From Notospermus geniculatus (taxonomy: Eukaryota > Nemertea > Pilidiophora > Heteronemertea > Lineidae), in the NCBI GenBank assembly GCA_002633025.1, contig NMRB01001847.1:37179-101178 (forward strand): DNA of 64,000 bases. Reading direction: 5' to 3'. Both the position numbers and the translations under genes were made by a program. The notes below the pieces were generated by a model. It was not told the origin of the DNA, ran no database searches, and saw only the letters and a list, made by a program, of their open reading frames with translations. Numbering within the stretch: position 1 is the stretch's first letter; each line of letters begins with the position of its first letter. Shown here in pieces: positions 37,273-47,864 of the stretch.

Positions 37273-37923
37273 CCTAAATACCGCCGAATCGGTTAATGTC
37301 GTCCTGGGTATAACAGAAATATACCTAGGTTCAATGTCGTCCCACAAAACTATACCCTGGGTATAGTTCGATCTACAAAAGTATACCCAGTACCGTAGTT
37401 TTGAGCCTAGGTACGAGTTAGGAACAGATCTTGCGTGATCAATAGGACCACGCGCGATTGGTACTTCTGCGGTATACCTGGGTGGCATGTTCGTGACAAA
37501 TGCTTGAATTGTAAACATGTTTTTCGACTTGGCATGTTTATGGTCATGTGACATTTGCGAGAACAATCTCGTCTTCAGGTGCTGTATCCAATCCAGGGTA
37601 TAATTTTGTAGATCAAACTATACCCAGGGTATAGAGGAATCCCACGTGACGTCATCAAGGCCACGTTGGCCGTCAAATTGACCACGTGTTTCCTGAAGGA
37701 ACGTCACGATGACGCAATGACGTTATTTCGTGTGGTGTCTCGTCATGTCGGGCTGAACGTCAAACCACGTGTAGCACCCTATTGACGCCAGTTTGCGTTA
37801 TTTTGATGGCCAGTCACATGATTTGATGACGTCAGTGGGATTCCTCTATAGTGTGTGACGACATTGTACCTGGGTATATTTCTGTTATACCCAGGACGAC
37901 GTAACCGATTCGGCCTAAATACC
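37273..37923. mobile_element. Complete TIR element with 10-bp target duplication
   Basis: The element 37283-37913 is flanked by the exact direct repeat CCTAAATACC (37273-37282 and 37914-37923). The terminal inverted repeats exceed 50 bp (CCGAATCGGTTA, CCTGGGTATAACAGAAATA, CAATGTCGTC). No transposase is present, so it is non-autonomous. Long TIRs with a 10-bp duplication suggest a Mutator-like (MULE) origin; this assignment is inferred. A second foldback (37630-37850) is nested inside. Confidence 0.85.
37630..37850. repeat. Nested foldback MITE, TATA-flanked
   Basis: TATAGAGGAATCCCACGTGA at the left is inverted at the right (CAGTGGGATTCCTCTATA), with TGACGTCATCAA paired inside. It lies within the CCGAATCGGTTA element and so is the younger insertion. 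Confidence 0.85.
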
Positions 37924-39045
37924 AGTGGTTTCGCTGAATTGTTGCCTTCAGAAGTTGTTGTTTTGACAGATCAATTCCTGGGGGTAAGATGATTTGTGGA
38001 TTTGCAATTTGTGACAACCTTTTCTTGATATGCGATTTTGTTTACCATTGTCACGAAGGCCTATGTCTGAGTGCTACATGCTATAGATCATGTTAGCACA
38101 ACAGTTCTTGTACGTCAGAGAGTATACTACAATGAGCAATAATCATAATAAAACGTTCGAACATCCACATACTTTTACCAGAATGAAAATTCCTTTAGTC
38201 ATTATTTTCTAAACCACAACAATTGTATATTTATTTCGCATGTTTTAGACATTCTTATGTCATGATGTTGAATGGTTATGCACTTGTTTACCAAATATGT
38301 TGATGGGTTCATGTCTTCCCTCTGTAAAAAGGTCACACACTCAGACGAAATGCCTTCCGCCGTCTTGGCGGATGTCTGGTTCAGAATACTTCACCCATCG
38401 TTGTGAAAATAACATCCCGGTTGTTCACCCCGCCAGTTTTTTATGAGATGCCCATCTGAGTTTTGGCAGCCATTGTTGGATTCTGTTCAGTTTGGAGTAG
38501 GTCAGTAATGTGTCATAATATGCTAGATGTCATGGGTTCCAATCTTGCATAGTACAGCCATGGAATTCTGGAAAAAAACATAGAAAAACATTACGTTGTG
38601 GAAATTATAAGAACACCACCTTATATCAAAATTGCTCAGATTACGGTAAACTTTATCAGTTCTTTGAAATCAGTTGTATAAAAAATTGAAATGGCCAATT
38701 ATAGGACAGGAAAATATTTTTAGCAAATTATGGTTATTTTGACCAATTACGGTATCATGAATTACTCCGTGTGGTAATTATTACCATGATGTACATGTAC
38801 CTTGGGCCTTATCGGCCATCTGAAATTATGCCATATTTTCCTTTTATCTCTATCTTGTATCAGAGCAATTTGTTTTTGACCGGACTTCGTCCTTAGATGA
38901 CAGAAGTTCTGTTTGTCAGCCGATCACGTGAAGATGTAAACATGTGCAAGGTGAGGTCCATTGAAGCATAACATAAATTTGAGGGCAAGAAAGGGTCATT
39001 CTATTCAGGACTGCACATGGCACAGTCCTTGTTTGTTCTGTGTCT

Positions 39046-39157
39046 TTGGATTCGGTGGAGAAGTCAGTGCTATCGTCCCTTCTTCTTCAGGGGTTTGGAC
39101 TCGGTGGAGAAGTCAGTGTTATCGTCCCTTCTTCTTCAGGGGATTGGACTCGGTGGA
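39046..39157. repeat. 49-bp tandem repeat, 2.3 copies
   Basis: TTGGACTCGGTGGAGAAGTC and CGTCCCTTCTTCTTCAGGGG repeat at 39046, 39095 and 39144 with three substitutions between units 1 and 2. Confidence 0.9.
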
Positions 39158-40434
39158 CATTGGACCAGTTGGATTTCAGTATTTTGGAATAACGAAATTC
39201 CTGTCTTTCGTATTTGCATGTTTGCACCCACTGAACTGTATCAAGTTGAAGGAGTGTTGGATAGGAGTGCAACATTTACACAATTACATCAAACTGATAT
39301 GAGGTGTTTTTGATTGCGATATCAGTATCAAATTTCATTTATCAGAACATACACTGTGGTGAACTTAAACAACCCCTGATGGGAGAAAGGTCATCCAGGG
39401 TATAAAAGGGATATAAACCCACGTAAACATATCCTTATTGGTTTCTTGCATTCAGATTTGGAAACTTTACTGTCAAGGTGAAGATAACTCGGTGGGGTGT
39501 GACAATGTCTGTTTGATTTTATGGTTCGAGAACCACAGGGTATTGTCGTGACCGAGATAGTCTTCCGTGTGCGTGAAGCGGAACCGTGGCGGTGACAGTA
39601 CTTGAAAACTGAATTGTCATTTACTAGGCATTCAATCGAGAACTCCCAGACAGTTCGGAGGGTATTCAAAACGTGCCACAGCTTGCGATATTGGGACCTC
39701 TTTAGTTGGAGGGCATCGAGGGAGGTGTTCACTATGGGGAGCCATCTTCTTGTGCGAGGACATTCTATCGTGTTGGATTTCGTTTGGATGTCCGGCATCT
39801 TTCTCAATGACGTTGATTTTTGGCAAGTTTAAAAGGAGCTTTTGTTTCTGAATGTGCTGTGGACACAGGCAGAGACGACTCAGATGACAGATCCTCAGAA
39901 CTTCATTTGATGTGGACTTCGGCTGGGCAGTCGTTCACACCCTCTGTTTTACAAGGATTTTTACGAACATCAGCCGATTTCATCATCCTTTTAGGATACC
40001 GTCATCTGGATGGTGATGATACGTGATACGTGGCATACATCCATCATATTCTTTTGCTCCTTGGTTTGAATATACCTCAAGTGGCGGCCAAATACTCTCA
40101 ACTTTCCAAAACCTACAAAACTGACGTACCGTACAAGAGTTGATATCACTTTCAGAACTCCCTGAAGAGGTGTGCGAAATGCTCTTCTCTCATTGTTGAT
40201 ATCTTGTTCTCGATTTTTAGGAACACTTTTTCGGTCCTCGGATCTCTAAAGACCTTTTCATAGATACGAGGTCATGTTTGGAGAGTGACCACTTGCTGCT
40301 TTTTCTAGGTGAAGTTCGGGTCAGATTCTGATGAGTTTGGGTCAGTTTTAGAACACTCACAACTTAACCCGATGGGAGTAACTCGTGTCTCTCGACTTTC
40401 ATCAGCGTTGTAATATAAGTCTACCGCGTTCACA

Positions 40435-40605
40435 ATGCGGGATCTCGGAATGATGGAACGGGTGCATCTCTGGCTGAGCACGTCGCGTGCTTCGAGCCAT
40501 CAACAAAGAAGGAACAGTTGTGATTTGATTCACACAGGGTCTAAAGAGGGAAAGGGCCTAAAACATCGACCAATTGGACAAAGACAAATGAGTCTGACGG
40601 ATGAG
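40435..40605 (+). CDS. Candidate alternative first exon (57 codons)
   Basis: An ATG-initiated frame, MRDLGMMERV to QMSLTDE, ends at GAG|gtgggt in phase 0, so it could splice to exon 2 at 45420. That would give an isoform that lacks the 869-residue N-terminus, more like vertebrate ARHGAP20. The surrounding 39.2-40.6 kb is repeat-poor, as a promoter region would be, and a MITE begins only 21 bp after the donor. No conserved motif supports the peptide, so this is a hypothesis only. Confidence 0.25.
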
Positions 40606-40626
40606 GTGGGTAAAGTAGTCTTTGTG

Positions 40627-40766
40627 AGGCCCGTTCCCACCGAACGCGATATCGTGTGCGACAGGGCAACGCACGTGTTTTACCTTTGTTTGCGTGCAGT
40701 GCGGCGGGAAATAACAAAGCCTTTGCCGCGCGTGTCAACAACATCGCGTTTGGTGGAAACGGGCCT
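40627..40766. repeat. Foldback MITE, AGGCCCGTT family, 140 bp
   Basis: AGGCCCGTTCCCACCGAACG on the left and CGTTTGGTGGAAACGGGCCT on the right are inverted partners with a few mismatches. Confidence 0.88.
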
Positions 40767-41162
40767 TTAGGAGTTTGACGCATCAGATGCCATTCAAATT
40801 CCTTTCCAAAGATCCAAATTTTATGGTGCGTTCACTAATTCGTGGTTTACGTCATTGTCTAGACATTCCCCCTGTTGTTTTGTGTTCGTTGTTGGCCTAC
40901 CATGCTGGCAGACGTCAGGAATCATAATAATTGCCCTCCTTCGTTGAACTGACCACGAGGTGATTAGCCGAAAATGCCTTTTGATGTTTGAAAACTTTGA
41001 TAATGAAAAGTTAATCTGTGTTTACGTTTTCACTTTGCCGATATCCTCGCTTGGCTCCAAGTCGCGATAGGTCTGAAATTAGATTGGCACACTACTGAAC
41101 TAGAAATCTTTCATGATATCATGACGTTATGTATTCCAAGAAACTAAGATACGGTTCACCTA

Positions 41163-41309
41163 GCCCATGCCCCCTCTATTTTGTGGAAAATCTTTAAAAT
41201 TGACCGGGAAATTTCGAAATTTTGCAAAGTTGTTGAAATTTGACTGAGGTTTTCCACGATGTGCGCTGGGTGTGCCCCCTCTTTCCCATGATTCTGGATC
41301 CGCCCCTGG
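41163..41309 (-). repeat. Dispersed 'caggggcggatcca' element, copy 3
   Basis: The reverse orientation ends with TTCTGGATCCGCCCCTGG. Internal words GAAATTTCGAAATTTTGC and CCCCCTCTTTCCCATG match the other copies in complement. Confidence 0.75.
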
Positions 41310-41449
41310 AAAACATGATACAAAAAGGTTTAATTTCACTCTTATGCTGTAGCTATGGTACTTAGGCTATTACATGGACACAAGGCAGAATAGGGCAAGA
41401 TCAGCCTCAAAATCACACAGTCAACTTCAGAAACATCGCATCAGGTGTT

Positions 41450-41525
41450 CTCGGCGGCCGGCGGTTGCCATCTTGCACGCGTGTTTGTATGACTCAACCA
41501 ATCCAATATGGCGGCGGTCGATCGC
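41450..41525 (+). promoter_or_regulatory. Paired YY1-like sites at an ATGGCGGC start
   Basis: CCAATATGGCGGCGG at about 41502-41516 fits the YY1 consensus AANATGGCGGC. A second inverted site (GTTGCCATCTTGC) lies about 45 bp upstream. Paired YY1 motifs around a start codon are typical of TATA-less animal promoters. Whether this one is active is unknown. Confidence 0.35.
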
Positions 41526-41768
41526 CGGAAACACCCGTCGGGCGATGTTTCTGTTCGAATGGCTCGAATCCTGAGACTGATATTGTACATTTTTGCATTG
41601 GATCTGATAGGATACATAACCTCACCACTGTATAATAGTAAAAAAAGCCTTTTAACCCTGTTTTCGGTGATATTTTGGTGTAATCCGGCGTATTTCATCC
41701 TCCCACAGCAGGGGTTTTTACCTCGCTCCTCTTCATCCACTCACACAAACTGTGTGTGGAGTGTATGA
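41508..41768 (+). CDS. Hypothetical hydrophobic ORF or first exon
   Basis: An 86-codon frame opens at the YY1-like ATGGCGGCG. A basic N-terminus (residues 1-22) is followed by two hydrophobic segments, about 21-42 (ILRLILYIFALDLIGYI) and 47-66 (LLTLFSVIFWCNPAYFIL). The last third runs into a foldback repeat at 41697-41806, so the natural end may be an earlier splice donor or the gene may be broken. I do not recognise the family. It could be a nested gene's first exon, a gene fragment carried by a repeat, or chance. Confidence 0.25.
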   Translation: MAAVDRRKHPSGDVSVRMARILRLILYIFALDLIGYITSPLYNSKKSLLTLFSVIFWCNPAYFILPQQGFLPRSSSSTHTNCVWSV

Positions 41769-41806
41769 AGAGGAGTGAGACCAAAGCCCTGCTGTGGGAG
41801 GATGGC
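41697..41806. repeat. Foldback, about 110 bp
   Basis: CATCCTCCCACAGCAGGG on the left is exactly inverted on the right; inside, CTCGCTCCTCTTCATCCACT pairs loosely with AGTGTATGAAGAGGAGTGAG. The small loop includes CACACAAACTGTGTGTG, itself palindromic. Confidence 0.85.
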
Positions 41807-43129
41807 GTATTTTGGCATATTTCGATGTATTCCGGTCTTCTTAAGTACCCAACTAAGATTTTGCCTTGATGAACTTAATTAATTCAGGCCAAGTTTCTTT
41901 GTTTCTTAATGCAAGGAGACATTCTATTTGGACTTGTCCAATTTGGAGGTTCCAAACGTATGGCCAGTTTTGAGTACTTACAGTACCGGTACAGCTCTGA
42001 GTACTTTGTATCAAACTGTTGTCTATCACCTTGGTCCACACCATCATGTAACATAACTTCAAAGGCATATCCAACCCCCCCTGGTGGTGCATAGCAGCTG
42101 GGGTGCAAACAGGCCCTGACTCCATGTGGGTATGAATCAGGGGTGAGGGCAGGACCCCCTCCCCTTCCCCCCGGTGTGACTTGGTGGGTCTGGGGCAAAC
42201 TGCTAACAACTGACTCTGTGCTAACTGTGCGGTGGGATGTCTGCCTCAGCAATTAAAGTGTCTTGTTGCTCGTTCACCTGAAAGTCCCTTTCTGATAAGT
42301 ATTTAGCATTCGCCTGTTTTGCCAATATACTTTAATATGATATGTATTTTTCTTCAAGTATAAGTTTATTTTTCATGTCAACAAGACAGAAAATTTGCAT
42401 GTAGGCCTATACATGCTCAGTATGTGGGACTGTTGCTAGTCTTGCTGTTGTGAAACACATGAGAGTTCATCCCAACCTGATCTAAGAGAGTAGCACATTT
42501 TCTACAACATCATCTACAAGAACACCATCCAAGTTGAGGTGAATCAGTCATACATGATATGGCTATTTATAGTCTCAAAACAATAGAAAATTTTGGCCTA
42601 CAATGTCTTTTGGGGCATGAAGGACAAAAAGGGCCTAGGATCACGTGCGTTTCTCGGGTTCCCCAGGGTGTGCGAATTGTGGGGGGTCTCTAATCAGTTA
42701 ATCCATTAGGATTATCCACATACCAAATGTTATAAACGTGACACCCATGTCATGTGTGCAGTATACACAGGGGCCAATGTTAATGCTGAGATTTAGTCCC
42801 TTAACAGGATAAACGGGGCTGGATTTGAGATGACGTAAATTTCTCACTTTCCCACTCTGGTCAGCAGAAATTTTCACACCATCATTAGATTTGGACTGGT
42901 GAGGGACTGTGGGCTCAAACCTCCCCGGTGTTTTGGAAGTAAATCATTTAGCAAAAGGAGAGGATTGCAGCCCAAAGTGTTCATGGATGTAGCATAGTGT
43001 TGTGATTCGGGATACCCTTGCTTACTGGTGGATTCATGATGGTGAAGGTGGTGGGAATGGATGATGTACCTCGAATTAGAAGGCCAAGGAGGAGCTTGGC
43101 CCTAGATTTGGTAAGACTTAAATACAGCT

Positions 43130-43345
43130 GTCCTGATTGGTCTTTGATGGTGAAAGTAACATAAATGGTTCCATAAAGCTAGCTTTCAGTTTCCTTTGAA
43201 ACCTCGTTTCTGATTGGCTCTCATTATTTGTCATGCCAGTGTTACAGTTCTTCTGGTTGGCTCTCACTCTGAGTGTGTCATGTTACGATCCTTTTGGTTG
43301 GCTCTTGTGATTGTTCATCTTCTAATTCTTACATGCCTTTTGATT
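43130..43345 (-). repeat. Degenerate tandem array with inverted CCAAT boxes
   Basis: TGATTGGTC, TGATTGGCTCTC, TGGTTGGCTCTC, TGGTTGGCTC and TGATTGGCTC recur at about 45-75-bp spacing. GATTGG is the complement of CCAATC. Compare 13855-14065. Confidence 0.65.
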
Positions 43346-44830
43346 GGCTCAACTTAACCTCAGTCTCTTCAAATGCTCATGTTAAGATATGGCAAAATAT
43401 GCATGAATATCACAGTGTAGAATGGTTCTGAAGGACACTGTGGTCAAGCTATAATAGTGAGTTTAAGAAATCAAACAACAAACGTTAACTTTACGACAAT
43501 GTTACTTTTAGTACCGAAAATGCAATATATAATCCAGCAAATTCCAGTCTGAAAAAAAACGTTGTCGTAAAGTTAACGTTTATTGCTTGATTTCTTAAAC
43601 TCCCTATTATCATCCAAGACCAAGCCTCGACTGTTCTCATCTCAGACAAGTTTGGGCAGCCTCTCAGGGAACCTCTTATACGCATCTTTATAACTGCTAA
43701 GATGGAAACAATCTGTGATTTCCTTTTCTTCATCTTAACAGTTAGTTAAATCATAATTTGTGAAAGAAGATTAAATTAAGTCTTTCATGGTGACGAATTT
43801 TAACAGTTTTGCAAGGTTGTTCATCAACCACGATTTAACAGTTTCATCAACCATGATTAACTTCATTAGTGTGTCATTATGCAATCCTATGTTTTCAATC
43901 CAATGTTAAATGCTTGTTATACATGTACTTCCAGTACACTGATGTTTTCATTCCAATCTCACTTGACAATGATGTTTGACACCCAAAGATTGGTGCAACA
44001 GCATTCAATCTTGTTGATTTTGTAATGATCTGTATTCTGTTGTGCGGGTGATGTAAGACATTGGAAAGGTCTGAAGGACCAATTCCAATTTGTAAAGGTC
44101 ATTGAATGGTGAATTTCTGACTATTTTGTCTCTCCAAACAAGAATGTTTTTGTTGTCAAACTTGCTACCCTGGCATGTGAATATAGTCAAGTGTTAGAGT
44201 ATTGTTCTAGTACCCTAATTATGGTGATAGGCCTACCCTAATTATGGTGATCCCTGATTATTAGACCTCACATGGTGACACCCTCCTGAACTTCCCCTAG
44301 GGTGTGTCACAAGCCAATGGTAGCCATTTGTAATCATCACCATGACAACCATTGTCATTCACAGTAGAAAGAAAAGAATTAAGTTGTATTAAGTACTCAA
44401 AAAATTGAACCATTTGGAGCAGACCCACACACCTGTGACCTTCACACAGTGATTTTAAGGACCATGTACCCTTTGGGGTATTTTTATCAAGAAATGACGA
44501 TTTTAACTTGCATTCGACCAATTTTACAATTACATTTTGACCAACTGTTTTTTAGGAAGAGTCAAACAAAGGTAGGCCTATTTATCCCTGGAGTTGTCAA
44601 TTTCATGTCTGGTTTCCACACTTTCTGTACCCGGTTGTAGCTGGAGGGGGTCGTTCATTCACTGACAGTACATGAAGCAGGTGCAGATTTCTTTGCATGG
44701 CCACAATGCATTGGATGTAGACACTCATGCATTGCCCCCGACCTCGTATCACCCCTCAATTCCTCTTGTCAGCTCCTGCTTTGAAAAGAAAAAAGTTGAA
44801 TGTTGAAAATGACAGAAATGTCACCATTTA

Positions 44831-45190
44831 AGAGTGGTGTGGTCTAGTGGTTAGCGAGACGGACTCCTGATCAGAGGGTCCCGGGTTCGATTCCCAGTCC
44901 TGACCAAGAAAAAAACATGCTTGCTTGTGGCCTTGAGCAAGTCACTCTGCCTCACTTGCTTCACCCCACCCACGTGTAAAAGGGGTACCTGGCTGGTAGT
45001 GATGGTGTATGTGAATGTTAGTCCAAGAGCGCTGAAATCGGCTGCCGGAATACTCCCCAGGGAGTGGAGAAAGGAAATTGGAATGAACAGACCTATAGCT
45101 GGGGTAATAATAAATGTAAAGCGCATTGAGCAGTTCAACTGGAAATGCGCTATATAAGAACTCGCATTATTATTATTATTATTATTATTC
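44831..45190 (+). repeat. Full-length tRNA-derived SINE with (ATT)n tail
   Basis: The tRNA-like head (44831-44906) has an A box in TGGTCTAGTGGTTAGCG and a B box GGTTCGATTCC. The body includes CCTTGAGCAAGTCACTCTGC, and the tail includes AAGCGCATTGAGCAG and GCGCTATATAAGAAC followed by an (ATT)n microsatellite. The 3' part is shared with the SINE at 50650-50900. The minus-strand frame 44851-45213 is a by-product. Confidence 0.88.
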
Positions 45191-45419
45191 ATTTTCAGCA
45201 TTTCAATTTTCATTTTCAGACTTTACTTTTCAGCGTTTCTACTAATCAGCTAATGTCAGTGATAACTCGCATCTGGTCATGGAATATTTTGGAATTATCT
45301 CAATATTTTGTATCAGCTCACAATTTTATCAGGCCAATTAAAGATAATTCATGATTGGCTAATCGTACATTATCATTATTATCATAATATTTATGCAATC
45401 TTGTTATCTCTCATTCCAG

Positions 45420-45530
45420 GTGCAACGGATACCAGAATATGACAAATATCTGCAGGAACTTCGGGGCGAGACCGCCCCAACCCACCCAGACTATGAGGAG
45501 TTAGCAAAAACTGCTCAGAGAGTAAGCAAT
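45420..45530 (+). CDS. ARHGAP20: ARHGAP20-like exon 2: DH-domain C-terminal helix
   Basis: The exon has 37 codons, runs from acceptor TCATTCCAG to donor AAT|gtaagt, and is phase 0 at both ends. The peptide begins VQRIPEYDKYLQEL and continues THPDYEELAKTAQRV. This matches the most conserved DH (RhoGEF) segment, P-V-Q-R-I-P-R-Y-x-L-L-L followed by the H-P-D-Y motif, apart from Glu for the usual second Arg and divergent positions after Tyr. DH domains activate Rho GTPases by nucleotide exchange. In mammalian ARHGAP20, as I recall it, this region is absent. Confidence 0.88.
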
Positions 45531-45618
45531 GTAAGTTGTCGTTTTTACATTATTTTTGGGTAAAAAACTTTAGAATTCCCGACCAGATTGGAGGTAGCCA
45601 TAGGTCAGTTAGTTTTAT

Positions 45619-45974
45619 ACTGTACCCGCGCCCCAATACCGTCCTGGGCGGGAAATCAGAGTAGGCGGCCGATTGTCATGTGGGCCGAGCTTTGTACGGC
45701 CGGTATTGTATAGAAATTGCCGTCAAGCGAATAGGCCCTATTGGTATGCAACAGGCCTCATTGTAAAATGATCAGACCATGACTTGATGTAGTCCGTGAA
45801 TCGCCAGAGCGCCGCGAAGTTTTGACATGCTAAAATTGCTGTTGCATACCAATAGGGCCTATTCGCTTGACGGCAATTTCTATACAATACCGGCCGTACA
45901 AAGCTCGGCCCACATGACAATCGGCCGCCTACTCTGATTTCCCGCCCAGGACGGTATTGGGGCGCGGGTACAGT
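45619..45974. repeat. Long hairpin with 136-bp essentially identical arms
   Basis: The left arm 45619-45754 and right arm 45839-45974 are reverse complements with no mismatch that I can find, separated by an 84-bp spacer. It lies in intron 2 only 88 bp after the exon. The minus-strand frame through it (45738-45920) is not a gene. Confidence 0.93.
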
Positions 45975-46316
45975 AGTATAAGAAATCGTTCCTGTGAGTG
46001 TGAACCGAAGTCCATGCCTACTTTGGTATTTATATGTCGTTCATTTATTTTCTAACACAAAATCATCCTACACATCCGAAATCAACCAAAATTCCCAATG
46101 AACTAAAACACAACTCATTACATCTGCTGATTGCCCCTACCAGGCCCATTCATTTTCTGCTCATTGATGTGATAAAATCATTACTTTCCATCCCTGTTTG
46201 ACACCGACATTTTATTTGACTGAATGGCAATGCTGGTCGCCCATTCACAGTTCTACCATGTGTAGGCCCCTAGGGATGAAAGGGGAGTTCAAACTGTCAG
46301 TTATGCATGGAAAGCA

Positions 46317-46663
46317 GGGCCCGTATTCATAAAACTACTTAATTCTAAGTGTGACACTTATCCTTTATTCAACACAAAAGATAAGTATATATTACCATAT
46401 AACTTTTACCAAAAATAGATAAGTACTTAAAGGAGCACGGTATTGGATCTCAAATGCATTATTTGACTGCCGACGTAGAGGGAGCCACCTAGCGGCAGTA
46501 ATACAAACTACAAAAATGCATTACAAAATGTACGTAGTAAATCGGGTCAATTCGCCGACAACGTAGTTACCTCGGTAGTCCCTGGATTGGAGAGTGGCTC
46601 TGGCTGTCGAGAAAAAGTGGCAATACCGGGGTCCTTTAAGTATGTTTATGAATGTGGACCCTG
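46317..46663. repeat. Foldback split by a TTAA MITE
   Basis: The outer ends AGGGCCCGTATTCATAAAAC and TTTATGAATGTGGACCCT are inverted partners. The TTAA MITE at 46427-46639 interrupts the right arm, so the outer element is older. Confidence 0.8.
46427..46639. repeat. TTAA MITE, AGGAGCACGGTATTG family, copy 1
   Basis: TTAAAGGAGCACGGTATTG on the left and CAATACCGGGGTCCTTTAA on the right. The internal GAGCCACCTAGCGGCAGTAA is shared with 52289-52500 and 61900-62075. Confidence 0.9.
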
Positions 46664-46789
46664 AATACCTGTACCACATATCATGATAAACAATACATGG
46701 CCCATCAAAAACTTTGCCCACAGGATGATGCAGACATGTAAGAATGCATCCCTTTTTTTATGGAATGAGAAGTTCTTCACAACTTTTTG

Positions 46790-47071
46790 TCCCCCGGAGC
46801 CCTCGGAGGGGGACTTGAAAATACCGGCCGTCCGTGCGCCTCTGCCGCTCGGCGCTCGCCGCTCGCCGCTCGGCGCTCGCCGCTCGCCGCTACTAGTCCC
46901 TTCCGCTCTATAACTTAAGAACGACTGAAGATTTTGGATTCATATTTGGTGGAGGGATGTATCATGGGCCAAAGGTGTGTCGCGTGAAAGAATCGGCCAA
47001 ATCTGATTCTCCACTTTGCCACCAGGGGGTCGAAAGCCATAACACAAAAACTGCAATCACGCCTTTAATAC
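46790..47071 (+). repeat. Dispersed repeat, left of assembly gap
   Basis: It opens with the palindromic CCCCCGGAGCCCTCGGAGGG, followed by a CGCTCGGCGCTCGCCG-type simple repeat (46845-46890). It then carries a module (GGTGGAGGGATGTATCATGG, CTTTGCCACCAGGGGG) that recurs right of the gap. Confidence 0.75.
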
Positions 47072-47864
47072 NNNNNNNNNNNNNNNNNNNNNNNNNNNNN
47101 NNNNNNNNNNNNNNNNNNNNNNNNNNNNNNNNNNNNNNNNNNNNNNNNNNNNNNNNNNNNNNNNNNNNNNNNNNNNNNNNNNNNNNNNNNNNNNNNNNNN
47201 NNNNNNNNNNNNNNNNNNNNNNNNNNNNNNNNNNNNNNNNNNNNNNNNNNNNNNNNNNNNNNNNNNNNNNNNNNNNNNNNNNNNNNNNNNNNNNNNNNNN
47301 NNNNNNNNNNNNNNNNNNNNNNNNNNNNNNNNNNNNNNNNNNNNNNNNNNNNNNNNNNNNNNNNNNNNNNNNNNNNNNNNNNNNNNNNNNNNNNNNNNNN
47401 NNNNNNNNNNNNNNNNNNNNNNNNNNNNNNNNNNNNNNNNNNNNNNNNNNNNNNNNNNNNNNNNNNNNNNNNNNNNNNNNNNNNNNNNNNNNNNNNNNNN
47501 NNNNNNNNNNNNNNNNNNNNNNNNNNNNNNNNNNNNNNNNNNNNNNNNNNNNNNNNNNNNNNNNNNNNNNNNNNNNNNNNNNNNNNNNNNNNNNNNNNNN
47601 NNNNNNNNNNNNNNNNNNNNNNNNNNNNNNNNNNNNNNNNNNNNNNNNNNNNNNNNNNNNNNNNNNNNNNNNNNNNNNNNNNNNNNNNNNNNNNNNNNNN
47701 NNNNNNNNNNNNNNNNNNNNNNNNNNNNNNNNNNNNNNNNNNNNNNNNNNNNNNNNNNNNNNNNNNNNNNNNNNNNNNNNNNNNNNNNNNNNNNNNNNNN
47801 NNNNNNNNNNNNNNNNNNNNNNNNNNNNNNNNNNNNNNNNNNNNNNNNNNNNNNNNNNNNNNNN
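47072..47864. other. Assembly gap (run of N)
   Basis: About 793 N. Homologous repeat modules lie on both sides, so the gap probably sits in a tandem or nested repeat. It is inside intron 2, so no known exon is lost, but an unseen exon cannot be excluded. Confidence 0.98.

Larger units (their letters stand above)
11569..45419 (+). other. ARHGAP20: Intron 1 (33.9 kb)
   Basis: Bounded by GAG|gtaagg and ttccag|GTG. It is filled with foldback elements, listed separately. In these stretches I see no gene and no clear repeat: 12406-13855, 16920-17480, 19220-19935, 20345-21750, 21980-22465, 23845-24330, 24970-25635, 26975-27470, 28010-28550, 28725-29960, 30490-31330, 31900-32640, 33560-34505, 35205-35520, 35875-37270, 37925-39040, 39160-40430, 40770-41160, 41810-43130 and 43350-44825. 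One or more small DH-domain exons could hide in them. Confidence 0.7.

Noticed and set aside
39391-39807. 138-codon minus-strand frame
   Set aside because: No recognisable domain, no splice context, and overlapping frames on the other strand are similar in length.
44831-44906. tRNA gene
   Set aside because: A and B boxes are present, but the head is continuous with a SINE body and tail and the acceptor stem does not pair, so it is a SINE.
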